A stretch of DNA of 64,000 nucleotides, from assembly GCA_902598305.1 (NCBI GenBank), contig CACKBL010000001.1, positions 62,001 through 126,000 of the forward strand. The letters run 5' to 3'. The first letter of the stretch is position 1; every line of letters begins with the position of its first letter. The notes under the pieces were generated by a model, which did no database searches, was not told the origin of the DNA, and was given only the letters and a program-made list of their open reading frames with translations. The translations under genes and the position numbers were made by a program. This DNA comes from an uncultured Bacteroidota bacterium. GTDB taxonomy: Bacteria > Bacteroidota > Bacteroidia > Flavobacteriales > Flavobacteriaceae. Below, one piece after another: positions 53,779 to 63,746 of this stretch.

Positions 53779-55164
53779 ATGAAACGAAGAAAATTTATCA
53801 ATCAAGCTTCCATTGCAGGGCTATCCTTTAGTGGATTTCATCTTCTAAACTCATGTGAAACAGAGATAAAAAATAATAATCAGACATATATGGGAGGCTT
53901 TAAAGCCAATCCAATACGTGAAATAAAAGCGGCATTTGTGGGTGTTGGAGATAGAGGGCGAATCCATGCAAGAAACTTTAATAGTTTTCAAGGAACTAAA
54001 ATTGTAGGAGTTTCTGACCTATACGAAGCTCGGGTTAAGGAAACTATAAGCTCTTTAAATTCAGAAGAATCTATTAAGGGGTATTGGGGAAAAGATAATT
54101 TGTGGATTGAAATGATCAAAGAGACTAAACCTGATGTCGTTTTTGTTTCAACTAATTGGGATAATCATGCTCCGATGGCTATAAAGTCCATGGAGCTGGG
54201 CTCCCATGCTTTCGTAGAGGTTCCGCTGGCAAACACAATTGAAGACCTTTGGGGAATTGTTAATACCTCTGAGAAAACACGTAAACATTGCATGATGCTC
54301 GAAAACGTAAACTATGGTAGAGAAGAGTTAATGTTTTTAAATATATGTAGGAAAGGATTAATTGGAGATTTAATCCACGGAGAAGCTTCTTATATTCACG
54401 ATTTAAGAGCTCAAATGTTTCAAAAGGATGAAACTTCTTACGATGGCCACCCTGGAACAGGGTCTTGGAGAACAAAACAATATTCAAAAAATACAGGAAA
54501 CTTATACCCAACTCATGGGCTTGGTCCGGTGGCTCAATATATGAGCTTGGCTAGAAAGAAAGACAACTTTAATAAGATAGTTTCTTTATCATCACCTTCT
54601 AAAGGAAGGTATTTAATGGCCAAAAAATATTTCGATAAAAATCATGAATGGAATAACTTGGAATTTAAAAATGGTGATATAAATACTTCTATAATTCAAA
54701 CAACTTACGGAAAAACAATTATGATTCAATGGGATGAGACAAGTCCTAGGCCATACACTCGACATAATCTTATACAGGGAACAATGGGTGCACTTACTGG
54801 TTTTCCTACAAGAGTGTTTTTTGACTCTGAAGAAAACCAAAATTCAATAGGTTACTTTCCTTGGATTGAGGGAAAAGATTTGTCAGAGATTTATGAAAAA
54901 TACGATCACCCTCTTTACAAGAAATTGAACGAAAAAACTGCTGACAGTGGGCATGGTGGTATGGACGGTATAATGATGTACAGAGTTATAGAATGTTTAC
55001 AAAAGGGGGAACCACTTGATCAAAATGTTTACGAGGGGGCATTTTGGAGTGCAGTAACACCATTAAGTGCAAAGTCCATAGATAGTGGAGGAAATCCTCA
55101 AAATTTTCCAGATTTTACAAGAGGAAAATGGAAAGACACAGAACCTCTTGGAATTGTTTTATAA
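53779..55164 (+). CDS. GH109-like Gfo/Idh/MocA-fold glycosidase, Tat-exported
   Basis: A 461-residue protein with a twin-arginine start (MKRRKFINQASIAGLSF) and possible lipobox Cys26. The Rossmann motif is AAFVGVGDRGRIHARNF; further AFVEVPLANTIEDLWGIVNTSEKTRKHCMMLENVNYGREELMFLNICRKGLIGDLIHGEASYIHDLRAQM and YPTHGLGPVAQYM match GH109, which uses NAD-dependent redox catalysis to cleave alpha-linked GalNAc. Tat export fits folding with NAD in the cytoplasm. If correct, it acts with the GH20 enzymes on GalNAc-containing glycan. Plain oxidoreductase activity cannot be excluded. Confidence 0.85.
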   Translation: MKRRKFINQASIAGLSFSGFHLLNSCETEIKNNNQTYMGGFKANPIREIKAAFVGVGDRGRIHARNFNSFQGTKIVGVSDLYEARVKETISSLNSEESIKGYWGKDNLWIEMIKETKPDVVFVSTNWDNHAPMAIKSMELGSHAFVEVPLANTIEDLWGIVNTSEKTRKHCMMLENVNYGREELMFLNICRKGLIGDLIHGEASYIHDLRAQMFQKDETSYDGHPGTGSWRTKQYSKNTGNLYPTHGLGPVAQYMSLARKKDNFNKIVSLSSPSKGRYLMAKKYFDKNHEWNNLEFKNGDINTSIIQTTYGKTIMIQWDETSPRPYTRHNLIQGTMGALTGFPTRVFFDSEENQNSIGYFPWIEGKDLSEIYEKYDHPLYKKLNEKTADSGHGGMDGIMMYRVIECLQKGEPLDQNVYEGAFWSAVTPLSAKSIDSGGNPQNFPDFTRGKWKDTEPLGIVL

Positions 55165-55174
55165 AAAATTAAGT

Positions 55175-56746
55175 ATGAAAAATAGAATACTTATAGTTTT
55201 AATTTGCTTAATTGTTTCATGTGCCAAAAAAGCACCATTGATTGATTCGATAGAAAAAACAGAGTTTGTACCCTACCCTAATAACATTGAGTCATATGAA
55301 AGCGCTCTTGAAATCAACTCTATTTTATTAATTAATATTAATAGTGAATTGGAAATAGCTAATATTATTAAAAAGGAGTGGGAAGAGTTGACAAAAAGCG
55401 ATATTAAAATAATTAAAAGAAGTACTAACAGAGGGAATTTAGTTATAGAAATTGATGAAAAGTTTAAATCAGAGAGTAATGAGGCCTATCTTCTAGATAT
55501 AGATAGAAAATCTATTTTAATTAAATCAAGTAATGGTGAGGGTGTTTATAGGGGTTGGCAAACTCTAAAACAATTGATTGAACTTAGAAAAAACAAAGAA
55601 CATCCAAACTTTATTCCAACAGGAAAGATTTTAGACTATCCTGAATACAAATTTAGATCAACTATGCTTGATGTTTCTCGGCATTTTTTTAATGTTGATC
55701 AGTTGAAAAGATTTATTGATTTGATATCTGACTATAAGATTAATTATTTACATCTTGGATTAACAAATGACCAAGGCTGGAGAATTGAGATTAAATCTAG
55801 ACCTAAACTCACCCTTATTGGAGGAAAAACACAAGTTGGAGGTGGTAAAGGAGGATACTACTCACAAGAGGATTACAAGGATATAGTAAAATATGCTAGA
55901 AATAAATTTATAACCATTATTCCTGAAGTCAATATCCCTGGGCACACAAATGCGGCTTTGTCATCCTATGCAAATCTGAATTGTGACGGGAAAGTAAAAA
56001 AAGCATATACGGGAACTAATGTTGGCTTTAGTACTCTTTGTAACAACAGCTATACTTTTAAATTTATTGATGATGTTATAAAAGAGGTTTCCGCAATTAC
56101 CCCAGGAGAATATTTTCATATTGGTGGAGATGAGTCGCATGTCACAAAACCCGCAGATTACTTAGATTTTATTTCAAAAACATCTCAAATTGTAAACAAA
56201 TATGGTAAGAAAGTCATTGGTTGGGATGATATTGGGGTTGGTGATATTACCCCAAATACAGTTTTACAATTATGGAACATAACACAAAAAGATAAAGTAG
56301 TTAAAAATATTGAGGATTTAAAACACCAAGATAAAGGCTTAAAAAATATTAGAATTGGAATGAAGAAAGGTGGTGGTGTTTTAATATCTCCAGCCTCTAA
56401 AATGTATTTGGATATTAAATATGACAGTCTAACCAAATTGGGGCTTAACTGGCCAGGATATATTAACTTAAAAACTGCTTATGATTGGAAAATAGAGGAG
56501 GAATTCCCACAAATATCAAAAAGTAAAATTATAGGTATTGAAGCACCACTATGGTCAGAAACAATATCAACTTCAGACGATATAGATTACCTTACCTTCC
56601 CTAGATTACCTGCATACTCTGAAATTGGCTGGACTAATCCAAGCAAAAGGAAATGGAAAGATTTTATAAGCAGAATTGCTAGTCATCGATTTTTATGGGA
56701 AGAAAGAAAAATAAACTACTACCCTTCTCCATTAGTTGATTGGTAA
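55175..56746 (+). CDS. GH20 beta-N-acetylhexosaminidase, lipoprotein (2 of 3)
   Basis: A 523-residue lipoprotein (MKNRILIVLICLIVSC, Cys16); ATG 55175 is preferred over an in-frame ATG at 55085 inside the upstream gene. The N-terminal GH20b domain (about 30-150) is followed by the barrel: YKFRSTMLDVSRHFFNVDQLKRFIDLISDYKINYLHLGLTNDQGWRIEI, IIPEVNIPGHTNAAL and HIGGDESH with Asp319-Glu320. This is the canonical HxGGDE group, unlike the HxGADE pair at 47179 and 60433. Ten bases downstream of the GH109-like gene. Confidence 0.93.
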   Translation: MKNRILIVLICLIVSCAKKAPLIDSIEKTEFVPYPNNIESYESALEINSILLININSELEIANIIKKEWEELTKSDIKIIKRSTNRGNLVIEIDEKFKSESNEAYLLDIDRKSILIKSSNGEGVYRGWQTLKQLIELRKNKEHPNFIPTGKILDYPEYKFRSTMLDVSRHFFNVDQLKRFIDLISDYKINYLHLGLTNDQGWRIEIKSRPKLTLIGGKTQVGGGKGGYYSQEDYKDIVKYARNKFITIIPEVNIPGHTNAALSSYANLNCDGKVKKAYTGTNVGFSTLCNNSYTFKFIDDVIKEVSAITPGEYFHIGGDESHVTKPADYLDFISKTSQIVNKYGKKVIGWDDIGVGDITPNTVLQLWNITQKDKVVKNIEDLKHQDKGLKNIRIGMKKGGGVLISPASKMYLDIKYDSLTKLGLNWPGYINLKTAYDWKIEEEFPQISKSKIIGIEAPLWSETISTSDDIDYLTFPRLPAYSEIGWTNPSKRKWKDFISRIASHRFLWEERKINYYPSPLVDW

Positions 56747-56768
56747 AAGAAGAATTTAAAATCTGAAA

Positions 56769-58430
56769 ATGAATAAAAGAGCATTTTTTCTCTCCATTAA
56801 GATTTTAATTATATCGATTTTTTTAAGATCATGTTCAAATAGAAAATTTAATATTCAGTCTTCTAAAAATAGTATCATTAACGAAAATCTTTTAAAAGAA
56901 TATGTCGAAAAATTCAACAAAAATGACAATGAATTATACAGCCAGCACATTATTAATAAAAATGCCTATAATTTTTTATCAGAAAATATTCCAATCATTG
57001 AAATACCAGACAAAGTAGTTGAGGAAAACTACTACTTCAGATGGTGGACATATAGAAAACACATAAAATCTACAACCGATGGCTTTGTAATTACTGAATT
57101 TTTACCAAAAGTATATTGGTCAAAAAAACATAATACAATTAATTGTCCCGCCGCACACCATATTTATGAAGGAAGATGGTTAAGAGATCCTAAATATATC
57201 TCAGATTATATAAATTTTTGGTTAAAAAATTCTGGAGACGGAATAAGACAGTACAGTTTTTGGATAGCAGATGCGACCCTTGCATTTAATAAAATTCACA
57301 GAAATGATTCACTGTTATTTAGTCAGTTACAATCTCTAATCAATAATTACAATGATTGGGAGAAAACTAGAAAGGGAAATAATAAATCACTTTTTTGGCA
57401 ATGGGATGAAAAAGACGGAATGGAGTATACCATTAGTGGAAGGATTTTAAATGGAGGAGTTGAAAAATCAGCAGTTGATGCTATAAGACCTACTATTAAC
57501 AGTTATATGTATGGTGATGCAAGAGCAATTTCAAAAATAGCACACTTAAAAAATGAAATAGAAATTGAAAAAAAATTTGAAAAAAAAGCAGAAAAAATAA
57601 AAGAACAATTGCAAGGTCGCTTATGGAACGAAAAACTAAGTTTTTTTACTGTATTACCTAAGGATTATAACGAAACTACTAAACCTTTAAATGTTAGAGA
57701 ATTAATTGGGTATGTGCCGTGGTATTTCAACTTACCTGATGATAAACCTAAATATTCCTTGGCCTGGGAAAAATTAAAAGATACTCTTGGGTTTTCAGCG
57801 CCCTATGGACTAACAGTTACTGAACGTTCACATCCCTATTTTAAAATAAGTTATAATGGGCACGAATGTCAATGGAATGGGCCTTCTTGGCCTTTTGCTA
57901 CTACTCAGACATTAAAGGCACTTGCAAACTATTTAAACAATTATTCTAAAAATAAGAGTATTTCAAAGGATGACTACTATTCGCTTTTGTTACAATATGC
58001 TCAAAGTCATAAAATAACAAATGAAATAGGAGAGAAACAAAATTGGATAGATGAAAATTTAAATCCTTTTACAGGAGACTGGATTTCTAGAACTAGGCTA
58101 AAAGAATGGGAAAATGAAACCTGGTCAGAAGACAAAGGAGGTGTTGAGAGGGGAAAAGATTATAATCATTCAAGTTTTTGTGACTTAGTTCTAAATGATC
58201 TTTTGGGAATCAAACCTAAATTAAATGATACGATAGAAATTAATCCATTAATACCAGATAATTGGGAATGGTTCGCTGTAAAAAATATAAATTATCAAGG
58301 CAGAAAAATAGATGTTGTATGGGATGAAAATGGTAAAAAATTTGGACTAGGAAAAGGACTCACAATTTTTGTCGATGATATAAAAAAATTCAATACTAAT
58401 ACAAATAAAAATATTAAAGTTTTAATTTAA
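56769..58430 (+). CDS. MGH1-like (alpha/alpha)6-barrel glycoside hydrolase, lipoprotein
   Basis: A 553-residue protein with a lipobox-like N-terminus (IISIFLRSC, Cys22). Motifs: NYYFRWWTYRKHIKSTTDGFVITEFLPKVYWSKKHNTINCPAAHHIYEGRWLRDP, FWQWDEKDGMEYTISGR, RPTINSYMYGDARAISKIA, GYNVPWYFNLP-like and GHECQWNGPSWPFATTQTLKAL. These fit the MGH1/GH63-like (alpha/alpha)6 glycosidases. It may act on a glucose- or mannose-type linkage. It is the last gene of the plus-strand glycosidase run. Confidence 0.78.
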   Translation: MNKRAFFLSIKILIISIFLRSCSNRKFNIQSSKNSIINENLLKEYVEKFNKNDNELYSQHIINKNAYNFLSENIPIIEIPDKVVEENYYFRWWTYRKHIKSTTDGFVITEFLPKVYWSKKHNTINCPAAHHIYEGRWLRDPKYISDYINFWLKNSGDGIRQYSFWIADATLAFNKIHRNDSLLFSQLQSLINNYNDWEKTRKGNNKSLFWQWDEKDGMEYTISGRILNGGVEKSAVDAIRPTINSYMYGDARAISKIAHLKNEIEIEKKFEKKAEKIKEQLQGRLWNEKLSFFTVLPKDYNETTKPLNVRELIGYVPWYFNLPDDKPKYSLAWEKLKDTLGFSAPYGLTVTERSHPYFKISYNGHECQWNGPSWPFATTQTLKALANYLNNYSKNKSISKDDYYSLLLQYAQSHKITNEIGEKQNWIDENLNPFTGDWISRTRLKEWENETWSEDKGGVERGKDYNHSSFCDLVLNDLLGIKPKLNDTIEINPLIPDNWEWFAVKNINYQGRKIDVVWDENGKKFGLGKGLTIFVDDIKKFNTNTNKNIKVLI

Positions 58431-58471
58431 TATATTTATATAAATAAATGTAAATAAGTGATTTAAGTAAT

Positions 58472-60403
58472 TTATTTTTGAAAAAAAGATTTTCCATAAT
58501 CAAATGCTTTGATACCAATTTTTTCTCCTATTACTCTTCCTGGTAAATCATCAACTGGAGGATGGATACCACCCCAGATTCTAGACAAGCTACACTGATT
58601 ACTTGCATCGCGATAAGTTGCCCATTGAATTTTTATATCTCTAGTTGGACCCTCTTCAAAAACTAAAAATTTATTCTTCTTTGCTGTATATTCTCCCATC
58701 CCTCCAGGAAAGTATTCGCTACCCGTTAGAAGAGTTAGCACCTCTGCGGCTGCCCTTGAATAAGTTGAATGACCTGAAATGTATCCGGCAAAATTTGGTG
58801 TAACAAAAGTTGGTCTTTGGTAAGGCCACCAATTTTCGGCTAATATCCACCCCACTCCTGCATTATCGGTTTCAGTATTTGAGATATAATCGTGTCCTTT
58901 CCAAGCACGAAGCTTTATCTTACCTATATTTTCTTTTCTTTTTCCAGCCAATCTATCTTTTTTGTTTACAAGCTCAACATATCCCTTCTCAAGTTTAATT
59001 CCAAGAGGATTGTAATTTATTATGTTTGGATCCGATGATTGACCATAATCAGACATCATCCTTATTGCGCTTATAGGCCTTATATAGTCGTAAAAACCTT
59101 TAATTCCCCATGCTGCTATAGCTGCATCGTGCATAGCACCTCCTAATATAAAATAGGCTTTTATATCCCACTCTAAATTTGTTAATTTTTCCTTTCCCTC
59201 AAATTTTAAATCGAATTCATTATGGTCAGAGACGTAATTTAGAATTGTAAACCAATGACCTGGAGGGGTTTCAGAGTCTGGACCATCAGCCCAAAATTCA
59301 GCAATAACTCTAGTATAGTCACCCCTTGGGACAAGTTGTTTCTCATAGGGCTTATTTGTAATTGGATTGATTTTATAACCATTGGAAAAATCACCTCCAT
59401 CATATCTACTATAAATTCCTTTTAAACTTTCTACATTGTATTTAATATTAGAAAAATCTAAATTACCAATTCCTCCAGGCGAAATATCCCACAAGACACC
59501 ATCATTAGGGTCTAGGTGAGAACTCCATATTGAAACATAACTGTGATTCCACCAAAACTCACTATTTATTTTACAATCTGAATCTAAAAATTCAGGAGGA
59601 GGCCCTGGATCATAATAAACAGGAAAATTAAAATCATCTCTATTCATTAATTTTAAGTCACTTTTATCTAAACTAAATGGCCATGTTAATCCCCATTCTG
59701 GGCCGAGGAAAGGCGGAACAGAGCCAGGAATTTCATTTCCCGATTGGTCAATAAATTTTTCAAAAGCAAGGGGTTGCCATCTGTTAGGGTCTTTTATTTC
59801 TTGTGATCCAGGATTTTTAAGTATTAAAGGTTGATTCACAGGTTCATAAAAAAGATTTGTATAAAAATATTTCTCATTTGAACCATCCCTCCATCCATAG
59901 TCTATTACTTGTTTAGCGATATAATTACCCAACGCAGCAGAACTACCATCTTTATAATTAGTTGATTTGAAATTTGGATCATATCCTAGACTACAAAAAA
60001 CAGAGTCTATTAAATCTTTAGTTTTTTTGAATTTAGGTGACACTTCATATCTGTGATAGAGATATCTGTAGGAAGCATAACTGATAGCTTCATGAAGAGC
60101 TTTTTCATTTTCTTTCTCATAAGATGTCTCTTCATATGATATATAAACACCATTTTTATTTTGATTTAAAAAATAAGGTTTTGATTTTTTGTTAAATATT
60201 GTCCATATATCATACGTCATTGCTGACATATGAAAGAGGTTTCTAGCGTGTACTGTGGGTCTTGCAAAATCATTTCTAATGGATTCTAAAATGACCTCAT
60301 TCCAGGTTCTAGCAATAGAATGGTCTTGAGCAAAAAGGATTTCTTGCTGTACAATTGAAAACAAAAAAACAAAAGGTAAAAAACATATTTTATTCAACTT
60401 CAT
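58472..60403 (-). CDS. Vanadium-dependent haloperoxidase-like protein (PAP2-type), secreted
   Basis: A 643-residue protein with signal peptide (MKLNKICFLPFVFLFSIVQQEILFAQ). The C-terminal half has the vanadate/phosphate site: WPYQRPTFVTP, FAGYISGHSTYSRAAAEVL, and SRIWGGIHPPVDD, equivalent to the R, SGH and SRxxxxxHxxxD motifs. Homologues are annotated as vanadium haloperoxidases or acid phosphatases, and sequence alone does not separate the two. It lies between the glycosidase operon and the minus-strand GH20. A link to halogenated or phosphorylated algal substrates is speculative. Confidence 0.85.
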   Translation of the reverse strand: MKLNKICFLPFVFLFSIVQQEILFAQDHSIARTWNEVILESIRNDFARPTVHARNLFHMSAMTYDIWTIFNKKSKPYFLNQNKNGVYISYEETSYEKENEKALHEAISYASYRYLYHRYEVSPKFKKTKDLIDSVFCSLGYDPNFKSTNYKDGSSAALGNYIAKQVIDYGWRDGSNEKYFYTNLFYEPVNQPLILKNPGSQEIKDPNRWQPLAFEKFIDQSGNEIPGSVPPFLGPEWGLTWPFSLDKSDLKLMNRDDFNFPVYYDPGPPPEFLDSDCKINSEFWWNHSYVSIWSSHLDPNDGVLWDISPGGIGNLDFSNIKYNVESLKGIYSRYDGGDFSNGYKINPITNKPYEKQLVPRGDYTRVIAEFWADGPDSETPPGHWFTILNYVSDHNEFDLKFEGKEKLTNLEWDIKAYFILGGAMHDAAIAAWGIKGFYDYIRPISAIRMMSDYGQSSDPNIINYNPLGIKLEKGYVELVNKKDRLAGKRKENIGKIKLRAWKGHDYISNTETDNAGVGWILAENWWPYQRPTFVTPNFAGYISGHSTYSRAAAEVLTLLTGSEYFPGGMGEYTAKKNKFLVFEEGPTRDIKIQWATYRDASNQCSLSRIWGGIHPPVDDLPGRVIGEKIGIKAFDYGKSFFQK

Positions 60404-60432
60404 AAATCTAACTACAAAAGAAAATTTTTTAA

Positions 60433-62073
60433 CTAATCTAAAGGTTCCCTAAGTGGATTACCATTAGCATCACCGATTATATTAAATCCAATTAGTAGTG
60501 AATCCTGTGACTTGTCATTAATAATTTCAGATAAAACAATATCTGTTTTGTTAACTTTTTCAAAGAAAACATCAAACTCAACTTTTTTATCAACATTCCA
60601 AATTCTCTCGACAAAGGAAGGCAACCTTTTTCTCAGACTAGGAACCTCGCTTTCGTCTGTTTGCTCCCATGAACACATCTGAGCACCAATTACGTTTTTA
60701 TTTCTATCTAATTGAATTGGCTTTTTGTATGCAGGTGATTTGTAGTACCAAGTTTCCCATCTCCACATGTTCCATTCATAAATTCGCTCTGGTCCCCATT
60801 TCAAAGGTAAGACGTTAGGATCAGGATTTCCACTTCGAACAACGTATAATGGCTTCCATGACGTATTAACTAATTTATAACCGTCTTCTACTAGATGATT
60901 GGGCAAGTTGTATAATGATTCAAACTCAAATACGGTAATGTCTCTCGGAATCTCAATTTTACCATTTCTAGAAAAGCCCTCCCAAACAAACATTTGCTTT
61001 CCTTTACCCTTAAAGAAATCATTCATTCTAACAATAAAGTATCTGTAAAGTTCGTGCACATCATTTCCTAAATTATTTTTTTTCATGAATTTTTTTACAT
61101 CCGGGTCATCAACAATTAGTTTTAGATTTGCCTCATCAGCTCCAAGATGAAAATATGGAGAGGTGTGAAAAATGTCCATAACCTCAATAAATAACTTTTC
61201 AAGAGAAGTGTAAACTTCTTCTTTACCCATGTTTAAAACATTAACAAAATCTACTCTGCCACCAAAAAGGTCTTCACCTCCACTTTCTGCATCAGATATT
61301 GAAAATATTTCGGGATATTTTTTCACAAACTGCATAGAGTGACCTGGAACATCGATTTCAGGAACAATCACGACACCTCTTTGGTAGGCGTAATCAACAA
61401 AGGACAAAAGCTCCTCCTTAGTGTAGTGTTTGTCTATTGTTTGAAGTTTTGGAAAGTTTTCTGAAGGAAAAGTGAACAACTGATCATCCGTTAGATGAAA
61501 TTGCAAATAATTTAATTTATAGAAAGATGCAAGGTCGATTAATTTATAGATTGTTTCAGCTTTGTGCCACTTTCTGGCTAAATCTATAAGTAGCCCTCTG
61601 TATCCAGCATCAGGGCTATCTTTTAAATTTATAATTGGAAAAGCTATTCTTCCTTTATCATTTTCTGATAATTGCAAAAGCGTAGATCTAGCTATTTTAA
61701 TAGCACTAGGTGAACCTCCTTTAATTTCGATTTTATTTTTTACTGCAATTTCATATTCTTCCTCGCCAAGTTCATTGTCAATTTCTAGAGATAAATCAGA
61801 TCTATTCTTATTTGTAATAAGTTCGAATGAATTAGAATAATTAAGTTTTTTAAAATCTTTTGAAATTAAATCAAATAAATTTTTCGTTTCATCGGAATCA
61901 ATAAATACCTTAATTTTTTTCGGAAGTAAAATGTATTTATTTGATTCTACTACCTCAACTTTCTTTGGTAAAGGGACTACATTAATATTAATTTCTTTAT
62001 CAATATATTTTACTTTTTTTGAACATGAAAGTACCAGTAGAGATATGAGAAAAATTCTTGAAAGTTGTATCAT
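60433..62073 (-). CDS. GH20 beta-N-acetylhexosaminidase, lipoprotein (3 of 3)
   Basis: A 546-residue lipoprotein (signal ending LVLSC, Cys17). GH20b domain, then YRGLLIDLARKWHKAETIYKLIDLASFYKLNYLQFHLTDD, VPEIDVPGHS and HLGADEA with Asp313-Glu314. It shares the unusual HxGADE and the NDVHELYRYFIVRMN, VNTSWKPLY and QMCSWEQ blocks with the enzyme at 47179, but carries an extra loop (about 262-278, ESGGEDLFGGRVDFVNV). Its start overlaps the stop of the FG-GAP gene by ATGA. Confidence 0.92.
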   Translation of the reverse strand: MIQLSRIFLISLLVLSCSKKVKYIDKEININVVPLPKKVEVVESNKYILLPKKIKVFIDSDETKNLFDLISKDFKKLNYSNSFELITNKNRSDLSLEIDNELGEEEYEIAVKNKIEIKGGSPSAIKIARSTLLQLSENDKGRIAFPIINLKDSPDAGYRGLLIDLARKWHKAETIYKLIDLASFYKLNYLQFHLTDDQLFTFPSENFPKLQTIDKHYTKEELLSFVDYAYQRGVVIVPEIDVPGHSMQFVKKYPEIFSISDAESGGEDLFGGRVDFVNVLNMGKEEVYTSLEKLFIEVMDIFHTSPYFHLGADEANLKLIVDDPDVKKFMKKNNLGNDVHELYRYFIVRMNDFFKGKGKQMFVWEGFSRNGKIEIPRDITVFEFESLYNLPNHLVEDGYKLVNTSWKPLYVVRSGNPDPNVLPLKWGPERIYEWNMWRWETWYYKSPAYKKPIQLDRNKNVIGAQMCSWEQTDESEVPSLRKRLPSFVERIWNVDKKVEFDVFFEKVNKTDIVLSEIINDKSQDSLLIGFNIIGDANGNPLREPLD

Positions 62074-63746
62074 GATGCAAAATTAAAAAAATTAACTATC
62101 CAATCTATAAATGATTCTTCTTTACTTTCAATTTCATCAATATTAATGTGCTCATTAATCGGAATTTCTGTAAGTATTTGTTTTTTTCCACCAGGCCAAG
62201 TAACGACTAAAGAGTCAATTTTATTCAAATCCCCTAGACCAAAGTGGATAATAGAAGTATTTTGAGAAATATGACTCGAACCTCCATCAACTTCTCTCAT
62301 TAGACTATTGCCAGCACATACAATCTTTACTCTTGCTCCAAGACCTCTACTGGTCGACTCATTTCCATTTAAACTCACTTTTAGCCAATTATTATCATTT
62401 TTTGAATCATTTCTAAATAATTTGGATTTAACTCTCTCTTTCGAGTTATAATCCTTCCAAAGTGGTGTTTGCTTAACTACAAACAAATCTAAGTCCCCGT
62501 CGTTATCAAAATCAAACTTAACAGTCCCTCTACTTATACCATAATCAATAATTCCAGAATTTTCATTTACCTTAAATACCCTTCCCATGTTTTCGTACAA
62601 AAAATCTTTCAAATACATGGTTGGGGGGTTTATTCCACCTATAGAATTAAATAAATCAAGATCTAGGTCATTGTCGTAATCTAAAAATACTGGACTCCAA
62701 CTGATTACAGCTGTTGATGGGCCTGCCTTTGATGCAATTATATCTATACCTACACCTAATTCGTTTGAAAGATCAAGAAAACCCTCTGTATTACCTCTAT
62801 TTACAAGTAATGGGCCTGAAAAGATATTCGTTACTTGATAATCCATCCATCCATCATTATTATAGTCTCCAACAGCGGTACCCATAGCATGAACTGCAGA
62901 ATCAGCATTCATTTCTTTGCTTTTATTGGTAAACTTTAATCTTGGATATTCATTTATTAAGAGCTGATTTGAAACTTTTTGTTCCCCAAAATCATTAATT
63001 AGATATAGATCTAAATCACCGTCATTGTCTACGTCAGAAAAAACTCCACCGAAACCATATCCTGCCTCACATCCATCCAATAGATATGATACGTTTTTAA
63101 AATATTTACCTTCAATATTCAAATACAGTTCATCATTTCCAGGTTTGTAATCATCACTAATTGTGAATCCATTTAAAACCCCTAGATTACCAACAAAATC
63201 TTTAAAGTAGTTTCCAATAAACAGATCAGGATAGCCGTCAGAATTGATATCACCGAAGGTAGCACCAGTAGAAAAGTTTTTTATGTCTAGTTTGAATTGT
63301 TCAGTTGCTCTACTGAAAGTTCCATCTCCTTTGTTCAAGAAAAGTAAGTTTTTAGCTAGTTTTTTATATTTTGAATTGCTTATTTTCTCTGCTATGGTAG
63401 TTACAAATAAATCAATATAACCATCTTTATTAACATCAGCGGTTGTGGCACCTGCAGTAATAATATCACTTGTAACAAGTCCTGCACTGAGCGTAACGTC
63501 TGAAAAAGTCGAATCCCCGTTGTTTTTATATAAAACTCCAGATTTTTTTCCACCAGCCAAATATAAATCCTCGAAACCGTCACTATCAAAATCAAAAACC
63601 GCTACTCCTCCTCCAAAACCGCCACTTTCAAAAATATTATAAATGTGGTCAATCCCTGATTCTTTGGTAATATCTGTGAAAATATTTTGACTATAAAAAG
63701 TCAAGTGCTGCAGAATTAAAAGCGAAAAAAAGGGGGATCTAAACAT
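62070..63746 (-). CDS. FG-GAP/VCBS-repeat protein with ASPIC/UnbV domain (CRTAC1-like)
   Basis: A 558-residue secreted protein (signal MFRSPFFSLLILQHLTFYSQ). Many calcium-type DxDxDGxxD loops (FDFDSDGFEDLYLAG, DVNKDGYIDLFV, DINSDGYPDLFIGN, DVDNDGDLDLYL, DYNNDGWMDYQV, DYDNDLDLDLF, DFDNDGDLDLFVV) form a beta-propeller. The C-terminal ASPIC/UnbV domain is GLGARVKIVCAGNSLMREVDGGSSHISQNTSIIHFGLG...VTWPGGKKQ. Such proteins are common beside SusCD-type glycan loci, with unknown function. Its stop overlaps the GH20 start. Confidence 0.9.
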   Translation of the reverse strand: MFRSPFFSLLILQHLTFYSQNIFTDITKESGIDHIYNIFESGGFGGGVAVFDFDSDGFEDLYLAGGKKSGVLYKNNGDSTFSDVTLSAGLVTSDIITAGATTADVNKDGYIDLFVTTIAEKISNSKYKKLAKNLLFLNKGDGTFSRATEQFKLDIKNFSTGATFGDINSDGYPDLFIGNYFKDFVGNLGVLNGFTISDDYKPGNDELYLNIEGKYFKNVSYLLDGCEAGYGFGGVFSDVDNDGDLDLYLINDFGEQKVSNQLLINEYPRLKFTNKSKEMNADSAVHAMGTAVGDYNNDGWMDYQVTNIFSGPLLVNRGNTEGFLDLSNELGVGIDIIASKAGPSTAVISWSPVFLDYDNDLDLDLFNSIGGINPPTMYLKDFLYENMGRVFKVNENSGIIDYGISRGTVKFDFDNDGDLDLFVVKQTPLWKDYNSKERVKSKLFRNDSKNDNNWLKVSLNGNESTSRGLGARVKIVCAGNSLMREVDGGSSHISQNTSIIHFGLGDLNKIDSLVVTWPGGKKQILTEIPINEHINIDEIESKEESFIDWIVNFFNFAS

